In this document: positions 10,011 to 21,094 of the stretch, piece after piece
Layout of the letters: every line of letters begins with the position of its first letter
Numbering within the stretch: position 1 is the stretch's first letter
NCBI GenBank assembly: GCA_009746045.1
Contig: RPFO01000154.1
Location: 7,181,693 to 7,245,692, forward strand
Length of the DNA stretch: 64,000 nt
Origin: Mesostigma viride
Taxonomy: Eukaryota > Streptophyta > Mesostigmatophyceae > Mesostigmatales > Mesostigmataceae
Direction of reading: 5' to 3'
Position numbers and translations under genes: made by a program
Notes under the pieces: generated by a model
What the model saw: only the letters and a program-made list of their open reading frames with translations
What the model was told of the DNA's origin: nothing
Databases searched by the model: none

Positions 10011-13000
10011 AACAACAACAACAACAACAGCAACAAGATGAGATTAGCGCAGATGGCTATGGCGGCGTAAAGGATAGTAGGCGATAGCCTCGACCATTCG
10101 CGACCGGGAAGATACCTCCAGATTCGTCGTAAAAAGGTGCGTCTAACGAGCTCCCTCTTGCCCGCAACCTTTTAGGCTAGCCGCCATGCGGTCCATGTCG
10201 GTCACAGGCTGTCTTACGTGGGTACGTAAGCACCTGCAAACCACATTGTTCTCATGACGGCTAGCCCGGATTGCGGTCGGATTACGGGTAAAGTGCTGTT
10301 CGTGGGACGGTACAAGCTATGGTCAGTGCATACCCGGCAGGTGCTGGGTTTCCTGATTATGCAAATACCCCCCTACCGCAGGTGCGGACGACACACTTTA
10401 ACCCCTGGTTACGGAATTACCATGCACTGGCGGTTTAGTGGAGGAACCACTAGCGCCTTCCCTGGCGATTCGACTTCGCCTAGAAACCCCCCCCTGAGAT
10501 CTGCCGTCATTGCTAGACACGGCAAGGCAATGAGGCTTTCACCCATGGTCATCACCCATCAGCTCAAATCCGGCACCCCACCAACACCCGACACTGACAC
10601 TCTTCCTCGCTTGTGGTTTCTCTGCGCTTTTCCATGGTTGCCCCGCCGTGGCGGCGCCGGACGCAACGGACGTGGCTGCCGCGCCAACCGTGACTAGGTA
10701 AGACCTGCCTGATACGCCACTAACATGAGCCAACTCACCATAGTATCATGGAATGTACGCGGTCTCAATAGCTATGGAGTACGTACTGCTATTGGCATAC
10801 CCAATACTACTCGTATCAAGCAATTATCCCTTCACCTCGCATCATTACTGCAGGGCTACGGCGGCCCAGCCCATGAGATCTGGCTGGGCCTGCAAGAGCA
10901 TAAAATTCAAGGCCCGGGGTCACGGCCAACAAAGCAGTGAGAGCACTAGCTCCTAATAGTGAGAGTCGCTGGGCCTGGGCGCGAGGAACCCAGGGGGGCA
11001 CAGCTTTGATTCAATACCGTAAAACGGCTTCCTCACACCTCACCTGCCACACTTGGTCCCAACCGGTAGATACGGCGGCGGCTCAATGGCAAGGCCGCTG
11101 GGTACGACAGCACATCACCTGGGGTAGCAAGCAGGGGTACCTTCTTTCAATTTACGCCCCAACCGACCCAGCTGAACAACATAATTTTTTCAAAGACATG
11201 TTTCAGATGATCCACGCCATTATTTCCCACGGCCTGGAGATCATATTGATGGGTGATTTCAATCTAGACATGGCGGCGCACCCTCAATCACGTACAAACC
11301 CCTTTCACGAACAGCTACTAGAGCTTAACCTACACGACCTACTGCGCTCCAGGGACAACGACCACACTTGGCTTGCAACACGCGACGGTCACCGCATCAC
11401 ACGCCGTCTAGACAGAATCTATGCCACGCACGCTTGGGCGGACCTTGTATGTCATGCTAGGGTAGATCGCTCTATCACTCTTTCGGACCACTACCCTTGT
11501 ATTATCACCTTAACGCACCACACCCCACCGACGCGGGGACCCGGTATCCCCCGCTTCAACCGAGACTTATTGAGGGATCAAACATTCACGGCTCAGGTAA
11601 AAGCTTTTTGGCGAGAGTGGGTGGCCAGCATCCCTCACTATACCGATCATTGTCGATGGATGCAAGCCGGCCTACAACATGTATTGCAACTTTCCAAGAA
11701 ATACACTGCTGAGCTCAGACAACAGAAAGGCCATGAATACCGATGTTATGAACGTATTGTCAACCGTCTACAACTTAAGCAAACACTCAATACTTATGAC
11801 ATGGCGAAATTGCAACAAGCCCAGCTAGCCTTGGACAAACTGCGATACGAAAGACACGCTAACGCCATAGATGCGGAAAACCTTTGGTGGCACACAACGG
11901 GGGAAAAAATGAATAAAGAATATTTTGCACTCCTCCCAAGCAACGAACACACACGCTGATAACAGAAATTCACGACGACCAGGGCATCCACACAGACACC
12001 CATTCCATACTAAACAGCGGTCATCAATATTTTACGAAGCTATTCCGAAGTAAACCGCACCCTCAAGCACCTCAAGCTATCCACCAAGTCCTTCAGGCGA
12101 TACCACGGCGCCTCACCACCACGCAGCAGCAAGAACTAGATCAGACACCCACACAAGCTGAGACACAGGCTGCTATGCTCAAAATCAAACTCGGCAGTGC
12201 ACCCGGCGTGGACGGCATCCCTGTAGAATTTTGGAGGAAGTTTTGGCCCGACCTTTCTGCCGGCTTTTACAAATGCGTCCTCGAAGTATGGCGCACAGGT
12301 ATCGTCCCTGGCAACTGGGCAGAAACCGCACTAATCCTCATATTTAAAAAGGGGTCTAAAACTCAATGGCAAAACTACCGTCCCATACGACTACTCACGG
12401 TTGCGTACAAAATCATCAGTAAAATACTACAACTACGCATTTACACAGTACTCGACGACCTAATCGGTCCGGAACAAGTCGGCTTCCGCGCTAACCTACA
12501 CATAAACGATAGCATAACCATGCTTATGGACATAGTGGAAAAAGCGTGGCGCCACAACATACTCGGCATCATACTATTTTGGGATTTCAAAAAAGCTTTT
12601 GACCGCATGTGTTGGGACTACCTCGAGAAGACATTGCGCGGTTTCGGATTTGGTGGCACTTTCACGTATGTCACCATCGGTATGATTAAATCGCTCTCAT
12701 GGACCCTACTCCTAAACGGGCACTTCTCACGCACAGGCACTAGCTCTAGGTCACTCCCACAAGGCGACTGCATGTCCCCGCTCCTGTTTCTTCTTGCGCA
12801 TGCCGGGCTGTTCTTTTTGCACGCTCGCGACAACAGGATCAGGGGCTTCCCCATCCAAGGTAAACCGCGAGGTTTGTTCCAAACTGCTTATGTTGATGAC
12901 ACCACTAATGTCTGTACCTCCACTACCGATGTGCATGCTATCATGGAGAATATCACGACATACTCTATGGCCTCTCAACAGCGGTGTAACGTGCAAAAGT

Positions 13001-15232
13001 CCACGGGGCTGCACATCGGGAGAGGATCCTCCCCCCGCTTATCACTCCCTAATCTGCCTGTGACATGGGTCCAGCCAGACGGTCACCACCTATTACACAA
13101 CTGCCCTATCGGCTGCACTATGGATGGACGTCTTGCTGAACACCCCACCTTTTTGTATGACAACACAACACACAGTGGCAAACTCACAGGCATGCTCCAA
13201 GCGGCATCAAGATGGGCAGCGGTTCCCCGTCTCAGCCTACGGGGCAGGGTCCTCCTCACCAACCAAATGTTATTCTCCAAAGTGCTCTACTACTGCCAAG
13301 GTCACCCACCTAACGAGTACACCACCAAGATCATCCAACGAATCGGCAGCAATTTTGTTTGGAAACAGCAGGGTATCATAACACACACGGTGCCGGGATG
13401 GATCGATCGGGACATGTCCTATATGCCATGGGTTCAAGGAGGCTTGGGCTTACATAATATGGAGTGGCGTTTATGGTCAGTGTACACCAAACAGATCTAA
13501 CCGCGTTCATAGGCGTAAACGCACACCCTGGTTGTATGTTGGCACAAGAAGCTTTCGCCACAACCTATACCCACACCAATGGTACATCATGGCACTTGGG
13601 GGCAGCAATACTTACATGTGCGCTCACTTCGTACAAAGGCTTACCATGGTACTGGGCACGTATGTGGAAAGGTTATAAGAACCTAAAACCGGACAGAATT
13701 GCTCACCCTACCACGAGGGAAGAGGTGGCACGCCAACCATTATATTTCAATGATTTGCTGCGCGATAGTGAGCATAATGTGTTTGGTGTTTTAAGCGGCC
13801 GCAACCCATATGAGGGCTTTTTGACGGCCACCCGCCAGTTACGCGAATCATCGATTTATACGCGGCTGACGGTGACCGATATCGCCTTCTGACATACACG
13901 GAAATCAGCGCGTGGATCGCAAACATGCCCAGCCGACCAGCTTGGGACAACCTTCTACAAGCAATTCCCGCAGGATGGCATACCCTCATGACAACCCCGC
14001 GCAAACCCCTACAAATCGGGGAATGGGTGAGCTATTACCCGGATCGCGACACGTCCGTACATAAGGGCTGCATCGTTGCGGTCGCGTCGACGTGCGTTAC
14101 CATACAATTGCTCCAGGAGACACCAGACGGTCAAGGACTTCTCGGCAAATTGATTACATCGTACGCCTACATTCCAGCATGTCAATGTCACCGCATTCGA
14201 GTGGTCCCGTGGTCACTGTCACAGGCGTGCATGTTACCCCTGGACCCCACCACAGTGATACGCGACACCACATGGCTACATGTTGGCAAGGGGCGCTGGA
14301 CACGCTTGCTCTAGACCCGCTAGAATTTGGGTGGGTCCTCACATCTGGCGGCACCCCAACGACGAAGTGCCTTTTCGAGTACACGGCAGACTGGGGATAC
14401 CGGCTACTTCTACATAAAAATCATAGGATGCACCCGGGTCGCCTGCGCTGGCACCCCGAGTGGCCGGGCTACACCTGGATCAAGAACATTACCTTGGCAG
14501 TTGATCACCCATTGGTTGACAAGCGGGCCACCGACGTCCAGCACCTGCTTATGCATCGGGCCATCGGGGTCAATTCCCAACTGCACCACCGGTACTCCCA
14601 CGCGGCGGCGTGCTTATGCAACTTTCCAGATGAAACAATTGAGCACAGATTTCTGGACTGCCAACTCGCAGGGGTTTGGCAATGGCTGCTGGGTATATGG
14701 GCCAAGTGGATGGCTATTACAGCTCCCCCCACCACCGTCACACTATCTACGGTTATTTTCGGCATCACGGGATTACGGGACGCGAGCCTCACAGCCAACC
14801 AGATGGCATGGATATGGCTACGCACGACGATGCTTCACACCATATGGCAAGTTCGCAACGAGACCGTATTCACGTTACGTGCCGCGTACACGAGAGGTGC
14901 CGTGGTCCGCCGGTTTATCTCCTCTTGGAACCTGGCTATGCGTCGTTACTGGCTCCTGGCGACGGAACAACACAAAGTATGGGACCCGGGCCCTAACAAT
15001 GACACCCCCAGCCCACTGGAAGTCTTCCATGCACTCATGGGCATGAACCAGGTCTTTACACTTATGCCGGATGACGATATATCTACAGTACACTGGCTAC
15101 CTTGGTCGCAGGGCGCGCCTTATTAATGCGGGCACCCCAATTTAGGCACAACTAGGCATTTCAGGCTATTTTTGGCATACCTGGGTCACCTTAACTGTTA
15201 TATGGAAATAAACTAACACCCATTTCACCGGA
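10011..15232 (+). mobile_element. L1/Tx1-like LINE inserted in the PLV
   Basis: The element is a 5.2-kb non-LTR retrotransposon on the plus strand, flanked by 16-bp duplications. It begins with an AAC-repeat tract (10011-10035), has a roughly 700-bp leader, then a broken ORF2 with AP endonuclease, reverse transcriptase and a C-terminal Cys/His segment. The 3' end (…CATTTCACCGG) has no poly(A) or simple repeat. A leader frame at 10254-10697 has no recognisable ORF1 motif. It is apparently full length but inactive through frameshifts. Confidence 0.88.
10725..15126 (+). pseudogene. LINE ORF2: AP endonuclease - reverse transcriptase - zinc-knuckle-like C terminus
   Basis: Endonuclease motifs run in order: ISWNVRGLN-like VSWNVRGLNS near 10746, LGLQEHK, then after a frameshift near 10940 GTALIQYR, YAPTDPAEQ, GDFNLDM, RLDRIY and LSDHYPCI. 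The reverse transcriptase follows after another shift near 11945: SAPGVDGIPVEFW, YRPIRLLTVAYKI, motif A FWDFKKAFDRM, motif B LPQGDCMSPLLF and motif C YVDD, which replaces the common YADD. The region from 13500 to 14090 is again shifted. The last part (about 14092-15126) has CLCNFPDETIEHRFLDC, typical of the C-terminal zf-RVT region. At least four frameshifts make it a pseudogene. Confidence 0.85.
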
Positions 15233-15248
15233 AATTTCTATAGTGAAC
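15233..15248. repeat. target-site duplication, right copy (16 bp)
   Basis: This is the same AATTTCTATAGTGAAC as 9995-10010. It fixes the exact 3' end of the LINE at 15232. Confidence 0.9.
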
Positions 15249-15894
15249 CTTTGTACGTTTTCTGGCGCTGCCTAGGAGGCGCTGTGGCTTAGTCCCCGCA
15301 TGCCATAACGTCGTGCCAACTAATGTTGGCCACCGTCACTTGTGGTGAAAAGTTTGCTCAATTTCGTACCGTACGATTTGTAATGGATCAACGGCAGCAA
15401 ACAGTGTAGCCGCCACTGAAGGACTTTGTCCTTTCCATATAGGTGACTCATGGTGCACGAGAAATTTACCTTGTTGGTCCGACTCTAGCCCTTGTTGGGC
15501 TCCTTGTTGGAATTCCTTGTTGGAAGAGAGTCGTCACCCTTGTTGGGATTCCCTTGTTGGGAAGGCCTTGTTGGCCACCTGTTTTACCACTTAGTACGTA
15601 ATTCATATTTTCATAATACAAAAACCGAATACAAAAGGTCCAAGATCTTCCTCCAATACACACATTTTCATATGCAGTTTTCAACACACCCTTCGCAGTT
15701 TAGACGTCCTTTCTCGTGATATCTTTACGACTTCTCAGGCAGAGTCATCGAAGTACTACTTTGAACCGAATGACCCCACGAGCTTTTATTTGATAAAAAC
15801 AGCCATGCCGGCTCCATCAAAGTGTGTCGTTTTCGCGAACGAGTTGATAGACGGTCCGTTCTGCATGTGTTTTCCCATGTATCTTGGAAGCAAT
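15249..15894. other. PLV central noncoding region
   Basis: This virus-derived sequence follows the LINE and precedes the zinc-finger structural gene. No credible gene is seen. It contains the CCTTGTTGG cluster described separately. Confidence 0.5.
15469..15574. repeat. cluster of seven CCTTGTTGG boxes
   Basis: Seven exact CCTTGTTGG motifs occur in 106 bp at irregular spacing, several extended to CCCTTGTTGGG. They lie in a noncoding stretch about 640 bp upstream of the zinc-finger structural gene. A protein-binding array (enhancer or origin iterons) is possible, but function is inferred from repetition only. Confidence 0.7.
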
Positions 15895-16168
15895 TAGCCG
15901 ACGTCTTGAGCCCACCTCACATTTGTAGCATAAGCTATGCGTCAGCCTACCTATGGTATTGCACTGGTTGTATTGCACCCACAGTGTTGCGCCCCGGCAC
16001 CATGCCGTGGAGAGAGCGCTCTGTGGCCTGCCCACCTGCGGCAGTGAGAGAAGCTAGGGCGCCCTCCCTCCTTTTCACTGTGTATATAGGGTTGAAGGTT
16101 CCTTTACTCTGTATTGGCACCCACGTGACGCAGTCACGTGCTTATTAATTAATCAATTCATTAATTAA
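15895..16168 (+). mobile_element. 5'-truncated LINE insertion with hairpin + TTAA tail
   Basis: The insert is flanked by an 11-bp duplication TTGGAAGCAAT (15884-15894 and 16169-16179). It ends with the 8-bp-stem hairpin CACGTGACGCAGTCACGTG at about 16119-16137 followed by TTAA-type repeats, the same 3' end as the RTE-like LINE copies elsewhere in the window. The remaining body shows no open frame. It sits about 40 bp upstream of the start of the zinc-finger structural gene. Confidence 0.8.
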
Positions 16169-16209
16169 TTGGAAGCAATGACGCTTTTGTGTCATTTGCT
16201 GAGAACACG

Positions 16210-18321
16210 ATGAGTTTATCTGGAAAGTATCATCCGGCCGTTACGGACGGACACTCAAATTGGAGAAACGCTCAAACGACCCATTGGGCAATGCTTGGGG
16301 TCAACCTTCACCACTCCGACTTTTTTAGTTATTGGGTCGCGTTTCGACGACGGTCTGACGGAATAGTCGAGAGGTATATAGCCAAGACACTCCCGACTAG
16401 GATGAGTCAGATGACAAAAATCTCAAACAGCGCCGGGATTTTCACATCCACGCCAACGGATATCGTTGATCCATACGTGCCAATGCCCTTACGGCCAGTT
16501 ATGCACCTGTCAGGAGAATACCACGCCATTGAAATAGCGAACATTGAAGACGATCTCACGGGTGTCGAGCTAGATTCCATCTTCACGAATAACCCCTCCG
16601 GGACCTGTACAAAGGGAGGAGATGTGATTCAACTCCGACACCGGGGCACCGCGGGGCAGAACTGTTCCATCTTCGGCAAGTATTCCGTAACAAAGCCAGT
16701 GCCTGGAGCTACCAATCTATGGTTCAAGGAGCTCACGTTGACGGATGAAAGCATGATTCACACAGTGGTCAAGTGCCCAACAACGTCTTATGAGGCGCAA
16801 CTCGTGACGTACCCTGTCCAACTCTATGGAGTACTTCCAGCCCGTCAAGCCATTAAGAAGTTCAGCGTTGTCATGGGGTTCGACCCGACAAAAGTGAGCA
16901 ACGTTGCCGGGCAGGTTACATGTGTCTTTGGAGCGGAGTGGGCAGGGGGTACAAATGTCTTCACCCCAGGGACAAACACGGTAACCATCACGTCCACCCT
17001 CGCAAACACGTTTGTACCAGTCGTTGGTGGGCTCACTCACCTTGCAACGGTCACATTTGCCACTGTGCTCAGTCCCACCCTTTCTGGACCCGGTGCTCTT
17101 CTCCTCGATACGAGCGTGTGTGGGTATTATGACAACGCATTGGTGCTAATAGGCACAACTCATGGTTTAGACGTCGCCCAGTTCACGGACATCAACGATG
17201 AGACGCGGAGGATATCCCACACCATCCCCGGTCTGCGGCCTCCTGTGCACGACTACTTCATCCCTCAGCTATGGCACGGTACCCCCACGGCCACGCTGTC
17301 ATTCCACGACCCAGCCAACCAAAGCGAGCTCACTTTGCCAACGTCCTTGGAGCACGTGTACCTTCGCGTCAATTTCACGGGGGCCCTACCAACCATCCTC
17401 GACCTCTCTAACCCTTATGGAATGAAGGCAAAAGCGGTGGGGACCGGGCTCCCATTTCTGATATTCGCGCCTTATTGGTCCGTCGTCCCCGGGTACACAG
17501 AAGATGATGGCAAGTTCCAAATCCTGCTACATTTAAACCGGATCCCATCAACAGGCTACTCTGCCCCTATCACCCTATCCAACAACTTCTGCAAAATTAT
17601 CCCGAGCTGGGACCGCCGCAACGGCTGTGTCGAAGACGATCACGTGGACGAGCGCATAAAAATCTCTCGCATCAGTAAACATGCCACCAAGGAAAACAAA
17701 ACGCGGCCGCCGATCAGGACGAAAACGCGCGCCTACCACTATACGACGTCCACAAGAGTCTCCTCTAGGTCCTCCAATTCCGTCAAGAACACGATCGTAA
17801 TCAACTCGCGACCACACAGAGCTCCCGCTGCCAAGGGGAAAGTAGCGGAAGCTCGCGGGTTCAGAGACGCGATCCTGTTGGCGGCCCTGTCCAACGTCGC
17901 GCAACCGGTTCGCGTCCCGATGATGCCAATCGACAACTCATTAGGAGGTGGCGTAAGCGTCGCCACACCAGCAACCGCGGCTGGCGGCGCGACGACGGCA
18001 GCTGCTACAACACCCGATGAGCCGGTTGTAGTGGCGCCACCAGCAGCTCCTGCTAGAGCAACAGGTTTCAGGGTCGGTAGAAGGTTGAAGATATACCGAG
18101 GTGGTGGGAGCGGGAGGAAGGAGACGGCGGAAATGGGAACGGATCCCATGTTTGTCTTCGGTGAGACCGCGGTGCCTAGAGAGCCAGCGCCACCTTTGAC
18201 ATCAGATACCGGAACCGGACCTGCCCGGTTTCTGTGCACCGAGCCTGGATGCACCAGGGACTTTAAAAGCCAAGGCGGAAGGACGACTCATATCAAGAGA
18301 ATTCATAAAAGGCCCCATTGA
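16210..18321 (+). CDS. large PLV protein with C-terminal C2H2 zinc finger
   Basis: The start is taken at ATG 16210; the frame is open from 16189 without an earlier ATG. It gives about 703 residues, uninterrupted. Residues about 1-490 are beta-rich, polar and Gly/Thr-rich like virion structural proteins (for example PVQLYGVLPARQAIKKF and LPTSLEHVYLRVNFTG). A basic Ser/Arg segment follows, then an Ala/Pro-rich linker, then a classical finger with C-x4-C-x12-H-x4-H spacing (CTEPGCTRDF … HIKRIH) at the extreme C terminus. The join near residue 490 coincides with the start of a short basic frame at 17681, so two ancestral genes may have been fused by an indel. Function is unassigned; capsid or DNA-binding roles are inference. 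Confidence 0.6.
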   Translation: MSLSGKYHPAVTDGHSNWRNAQTTHWAMLGVNLHHSDFFSYWVAFRRRSDGIVERYIAKTLPTRMSQMTKISNSAGIFTSTPTDIVDPYVPMPLRPVMHLSGEYHAIEIANIEDDLTGVELDSIFTNNPSGTCTKGGDVIQLRHRGTAGQNCSIFGKYSVTKPVPGATNLWFKELTLTDESMIHTVVKCPTTSYEAQLVTYPVQLYGVLPARQAIKKFSVVMGFDPTKVSNVAGQVTCVFGAEWAGGTNVFTPGTNTVTITSTLANTFVPVVGGLTHLATVTFATVLSPTLSGPGALLLDTSVCGYYDNALVLIGTTHGLDVAQFTDINDETRRISHTIPGLRPPVHDYFIPQLWHGTPTATLSFHDPANQSELTLPTSLEHVYLRVNFTGALPTILDLSNPYGMKAKAVGTGLPFLIFAPYWSVVPGYTEDDGKFQILLHLNRIPSTGYSAPITLSNNFCKIIPSWDRRNGCVEDDHVDERIKISRISKHATKENKTRPPIRTKTRAYHYTTSTRVSSRSSNSVKNTIVINSRPHRAPAAKGKVAEARGFRDAILLAALSNVAQPVRVPMMPIDNSLGGGVSVATPATAAGGATTAAATTPDEPVVVAPPAAPARATGFRVGRRLKIYRGGGSGRKETAEMGTDPMFVFGETAVPREPAPPLTSDTGTGPARFLCTEPGCTRDFKSQGGRTTHIKRIHKRPH
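17681..17800 (+). CDS. possible 39-residue basic peptide overlapping the large gene
   Basis: The ATG at 17681 opens a second frame beginning MPPRKTKRGRRSGRKRAP, extremely Arg/Lys-rich like small core proteins that condense DNA in adenovirus-like particles. It stops at 17798-17800, after which basic sequence continues in the frame of the large gene. It is either a genuine overlapping gene, or the original N terminus of the downstream zinc-finger protein before a frameshift. Short length keeps confidence low. Confidence 0.3.
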   Translation: MPPRKTKRGRRSGRKRAPTTIRRPQESPLGPPIPSRTRS

Positions 18322-18459
18322 AGGCAGGACGGTGGGCGGTGAGCCAGTGGCAGTTGGCTCGGGTGGAAGAGAGAGGATGAGAGCAGCCAGGTTAGCTGCC
18401 TTGGGAATGGCTACGGGTATCCGTGCCTAAAAAATATCTGTGTGTGATAATATTATGCA
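18322..18459. other. short intergenic region
   Basis: This noncoding gap precedes the hypothetical gene at 18460. It holds AT-rich sequence (AAAAAATATCTG, GATAATATTATG) directly before the ATG that could serve as a TATA-like promoter. Confidence 0.3.
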
Positions 18460-18909
18460 ATGGATCCAATTTTCACAGAGTCTGACCTGATCGAGATTTC
18501 TCAGTGGATGGTACTGTACCCTAGCATGCCACGAGAGTTCATCGAGGCTGTGTTTTTGTATTGTAGAAAGAAACCTATGACTGGGAAAGGAAAGCGCGCT
18601 CTCAAACGCGCTTTCAAGGACGCAAAAGAAGGCGAAGTGGTAGTTCTGAATAGACCCGAAATCAAATCGGAGTTGATGGTAGAGAGCTATAAGCATATGA
18701 AAGACCATGTTCAAGAGACGATCCTTTTGACCCTTAGAACTGCTGACAGGGCGAGGGGTGACTTGGCTGCTCCCACGTGGGACATCCCCATGGACGACTT
18801 CCACGACGTGGGTCTCGAGTTACTCTCAGTCCCATACGAGCAAGCGCATGTCACTTCGAGAAATAACAAAGTTCCTTTTCACCACACAAGTAACATCAGA
18901 CACCCATGA
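18460..18909 (+). CDS. hypothetical PLV protein, 149 residues
   Basis: The frame opens at ATG 18460 and is uninterrupted. The product is mostly helical and charged, with a basic patch (KGKRALKRAFKDAKEG). The last 20 residues overlap the minor capsid frame (18848), so the true C terminus may end in that overlap. No family is recognised. Its place directly before the capsid genes suggests a virion or assembly role by context only. Confidence 0.5.
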   Translation: MDPIFTESDLIEISQWMVLYPSMPREFIEAVFLYCRKKPMTGKGKRALKRAFKDAKEGEVVVLNRPEIKSELMVESYKHMKDHVQETILLTLRTADRARGDLAAPTWDIPMDDFHDVGLELLSVPYEQAHVTSRNNKVPFHHTSNIRHP

Positions 18910-19535
18910 GATATTTCTCCCCCACGGCTCATACACGTGTTTGGAGAACAGGGCCAACATTGAGAACGCACTACGAGTGCACGACCCTGGGATGACGGTG
19001 GCGTACAATCGCGCGAAGAGCAAGTACACTTTTTCATCCACCAACGCGTTCTCCATCCAGGTCTCTGAATACGCAGGAAGGGTACTCGGCCTTCTCCCAC
19101 TAGCATACCAATCCACGACGTCTCTCACTTCGAACAGACCTGCCACAAACGGTCGGTTGAGCTCCGTGTTCGTGTACACCGACCTAGTCCGCGGGAATGT
19201 GGTATCTTCCCCGCAGGGCGCCCAGTATGGCGGGCTCCTTGCCGTCCTGCCAGTGATGTCGCAATACCTGGAGCCTATTGTGTGGATGTCGTACCAGCCT
19301 CTGTGGCAGCATTTGAGAGAGTCGCCAACTTCCATCTCGTTGCGGTTGTTGGACGAGGATGACCAGCCGATAGACGTGTACACCAACTGGGTTGCTCAGC
19401 TAGCCTTCCGCATCTCGCCGCAGAAAGTGATCGGCTCAGAGGCCCGCAAGATATCGCGGCCGGGTCTTGAAGTACGTCGCGCTCAAGGACCCAGACGACA
19501 AATTTTCTCAGCCTACTATACCATATCAAAGCTGA
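18848..19535 (+). pseudogene. PLV minor capsid protein (penton), one frameshift
   Basis: The product would form the pentameric vertices of the capsid. The sequence follows the penton pattern of PLVs: an N-terminal beta strand region (IFLPHGSYTCLENRANI, KYTFSSTNAF), then VYTDLVRGNVV, LLAVLP, and the conserved SYQPLWQHLRE … SISLRLLDEDDQPI tail of a jelly-roll. Start ATG 18848 overlaps the preceding gene by 62 bp. In the open frame the end reads into low-quality sequence. A one-base shift near 19448 instead gives a Lys/Asp-rich tail stopping at 19533-19535, one base before the next ATG, a spacing that supports the inferred indel. Confidence 0.72.
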
Positions 19536-19536
19536 A

Positions 19537-19824
19537 ATGTTTGATCGAGTCTTCGGAAAGGTCGCCTCTGTCGTTCGTAAAGTCGGCCATGCTGCGGGGG
19601 ATGCTATTCGAAAGGTCGGCCATGGCGCGCGCACGGCACAGGCTTTGTTGAAGACCGCGGACGCCATTTTTGGTGGGGTGCCAGGAGAAATCGTGAAGAA
19701 CACGCCGGTGCTCAGCAACATCGCGGGGTTCGCGGACGCTGGGTTGAAGGCACTCTCGAGCTTTGACAAGAGGGTCGAGGCTCACCGACAAAGCAACCCA
19801 CTACTAGGTGAGATCTTACGGTAA
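19537..19824 (+). CDS. small basic amphipathic PLV protein
   Basis: This intact 95-residue protein starts two bases after the minor capsid stop and ends 28 bp before the major capsid start. It has alternating hydrophobic and Lys/Arg residues (VFGKVASVVRKVGHAAG, IRKVGHGARTAQALLK) and Gly/Ala-rich helices, the style of small virion proteins that accompany capsid genes, such as membrane-active or core proteins of adenovirus-like viruses. That comparison is by composition and gene order only. Confidence 0.55.
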   Translation: MFDRVFGKVASVVRKVGHAAGDAIRKVGHGARTAQALLKTADAIFGGVPGEIVKNTPVLSNIAGFADAGLKALSSFDKRVEAHRQSNPLLGEILR

Positions 19825-19852
19825 AATTATCTAAGCACATGGGTATACATCG

Positions 19853-21063
19853 ATGGATCGCGCTATCCCCCGCAGCATGCAACACGTCATCAAGTCCCTC
19901 GGGCAGCACGTGACCCAAAGGGTGCAGCTCTCCACTACCTCCGCGGCCACGGACGTGCGTCACGGGTCGACCATCAGCGTGCGCTTGCCGACGTCCGGGT
20001 TCTGCGACTTGCACACCCTCTGCATGAACTTCAAGGGGTGGACGGATACTACCGCTGGCTTTGCCGGTTTCCCGCCATTCACATCGGCTCTAGTCAAGCG
20101 TCTTGAGGTCTCGGTTGGAGGACAGCAAGTGGACAACATCAACGACTACAACCAGTTGTACTACACCCTCCTTGCGACTCGAACGGAGGGTCTGATTATG
20201 TCCAAACCCAAAGGGCAGCTGGCTGGGCTGACAATGTTGTAACCGCCCCTACGGCAAATATCGCGGAAGCCAACGCTAAACCAGGGTGCATTGATCACTT
20301 CATCGGGTTCTTGTCTGGCAATCCAAGGATCGTGGACATGTCTCTCATGCCACCAATCGAGGTCAGGCTGACACTGATGGATGCCGGTGTTCTCATCCCT
20401 AGTGCAGTAGGGGCTGGCCTATCGTATACTCTCAAGGATATCTACTGGTCCATCGAAGTGTACCGATTTCAAGAAGATGTCATCGGGCAAGTCCTCTCTA
20501 GTCGACTGGCACAAGGTGGGACTATCCCATACACGTGGAACACGTGGACTTCGACCAAGCAGTCGCTTGGAACTAGTAACGCATACTCCATGAAGGCGTC
20601 TTTGTCATCCATGAGTGCCTCGAAGTTTTTGGCTGTCCAGGCTGCTTCTGCCACTGATACCGCGAACGCTGCTGGTAATACTATGTTCTACCATCTAAGC
20701 GATGCACTTACTTCATTCCAATTCGACATCAACGGGAGCTATCAGACCCCTGCGTACTCTATGGGCCTCGTGTGAGTGAACCTTTTGTCCTGATTTGGCG
20801 ACCAGGGTAACATCGGAGCTCCTTCCGGCATTACCGTGACCGAGGCGAACTGGCCCACGCGACATTTCACCATGGCAGCACACCTTAACATGCCATCCGC
20901 AGGAGAAGGATGGCAGTCAGGTCTCGACTTGAGGGGCACGGCTAGCGTCGTCACTCTCCGCGTCTCCAAGACAGGCGGCACGGCCCTCGTTTTGTACATC
21001 TTTGCCGAGTCCGAGTCGCGCATGGACATCGGCGCAGGTCGCCAGGCTGTCGTCCAGCTGTAA
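19853..21063 (+). pseudogene. PLV major capsid protein, frameshift and two in-frame TGA
   Basis: About 400 codons encode the double-jelly-roll-type major capsid protein that builds the hexon lattice. Identification rests on gene order (minor capsid, small basic protein, major capsid) and sequence style: RHGSTISVRLP, KRLEVSVGGQQVDNINDYNQLYY, IDHFIGFLSGNPRIVDMS, IEVRLTLMD and a C terminus with RHFTMAAHLNMP and LYIFAESESRMDIG. Start is ATG 19853. One base is gained near 20222-20228, shifting the frame. Further on two TGA codons (20773 and 20788) interrupt the same frame before it resumes to TAA at 21061. Both TGAs could derive from CGA by C-to-T change. Confidence 0.75.
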
Positions 21064-21094
21064 AAATCTCCCTCTCTAGTATACTGTGTCTTCG

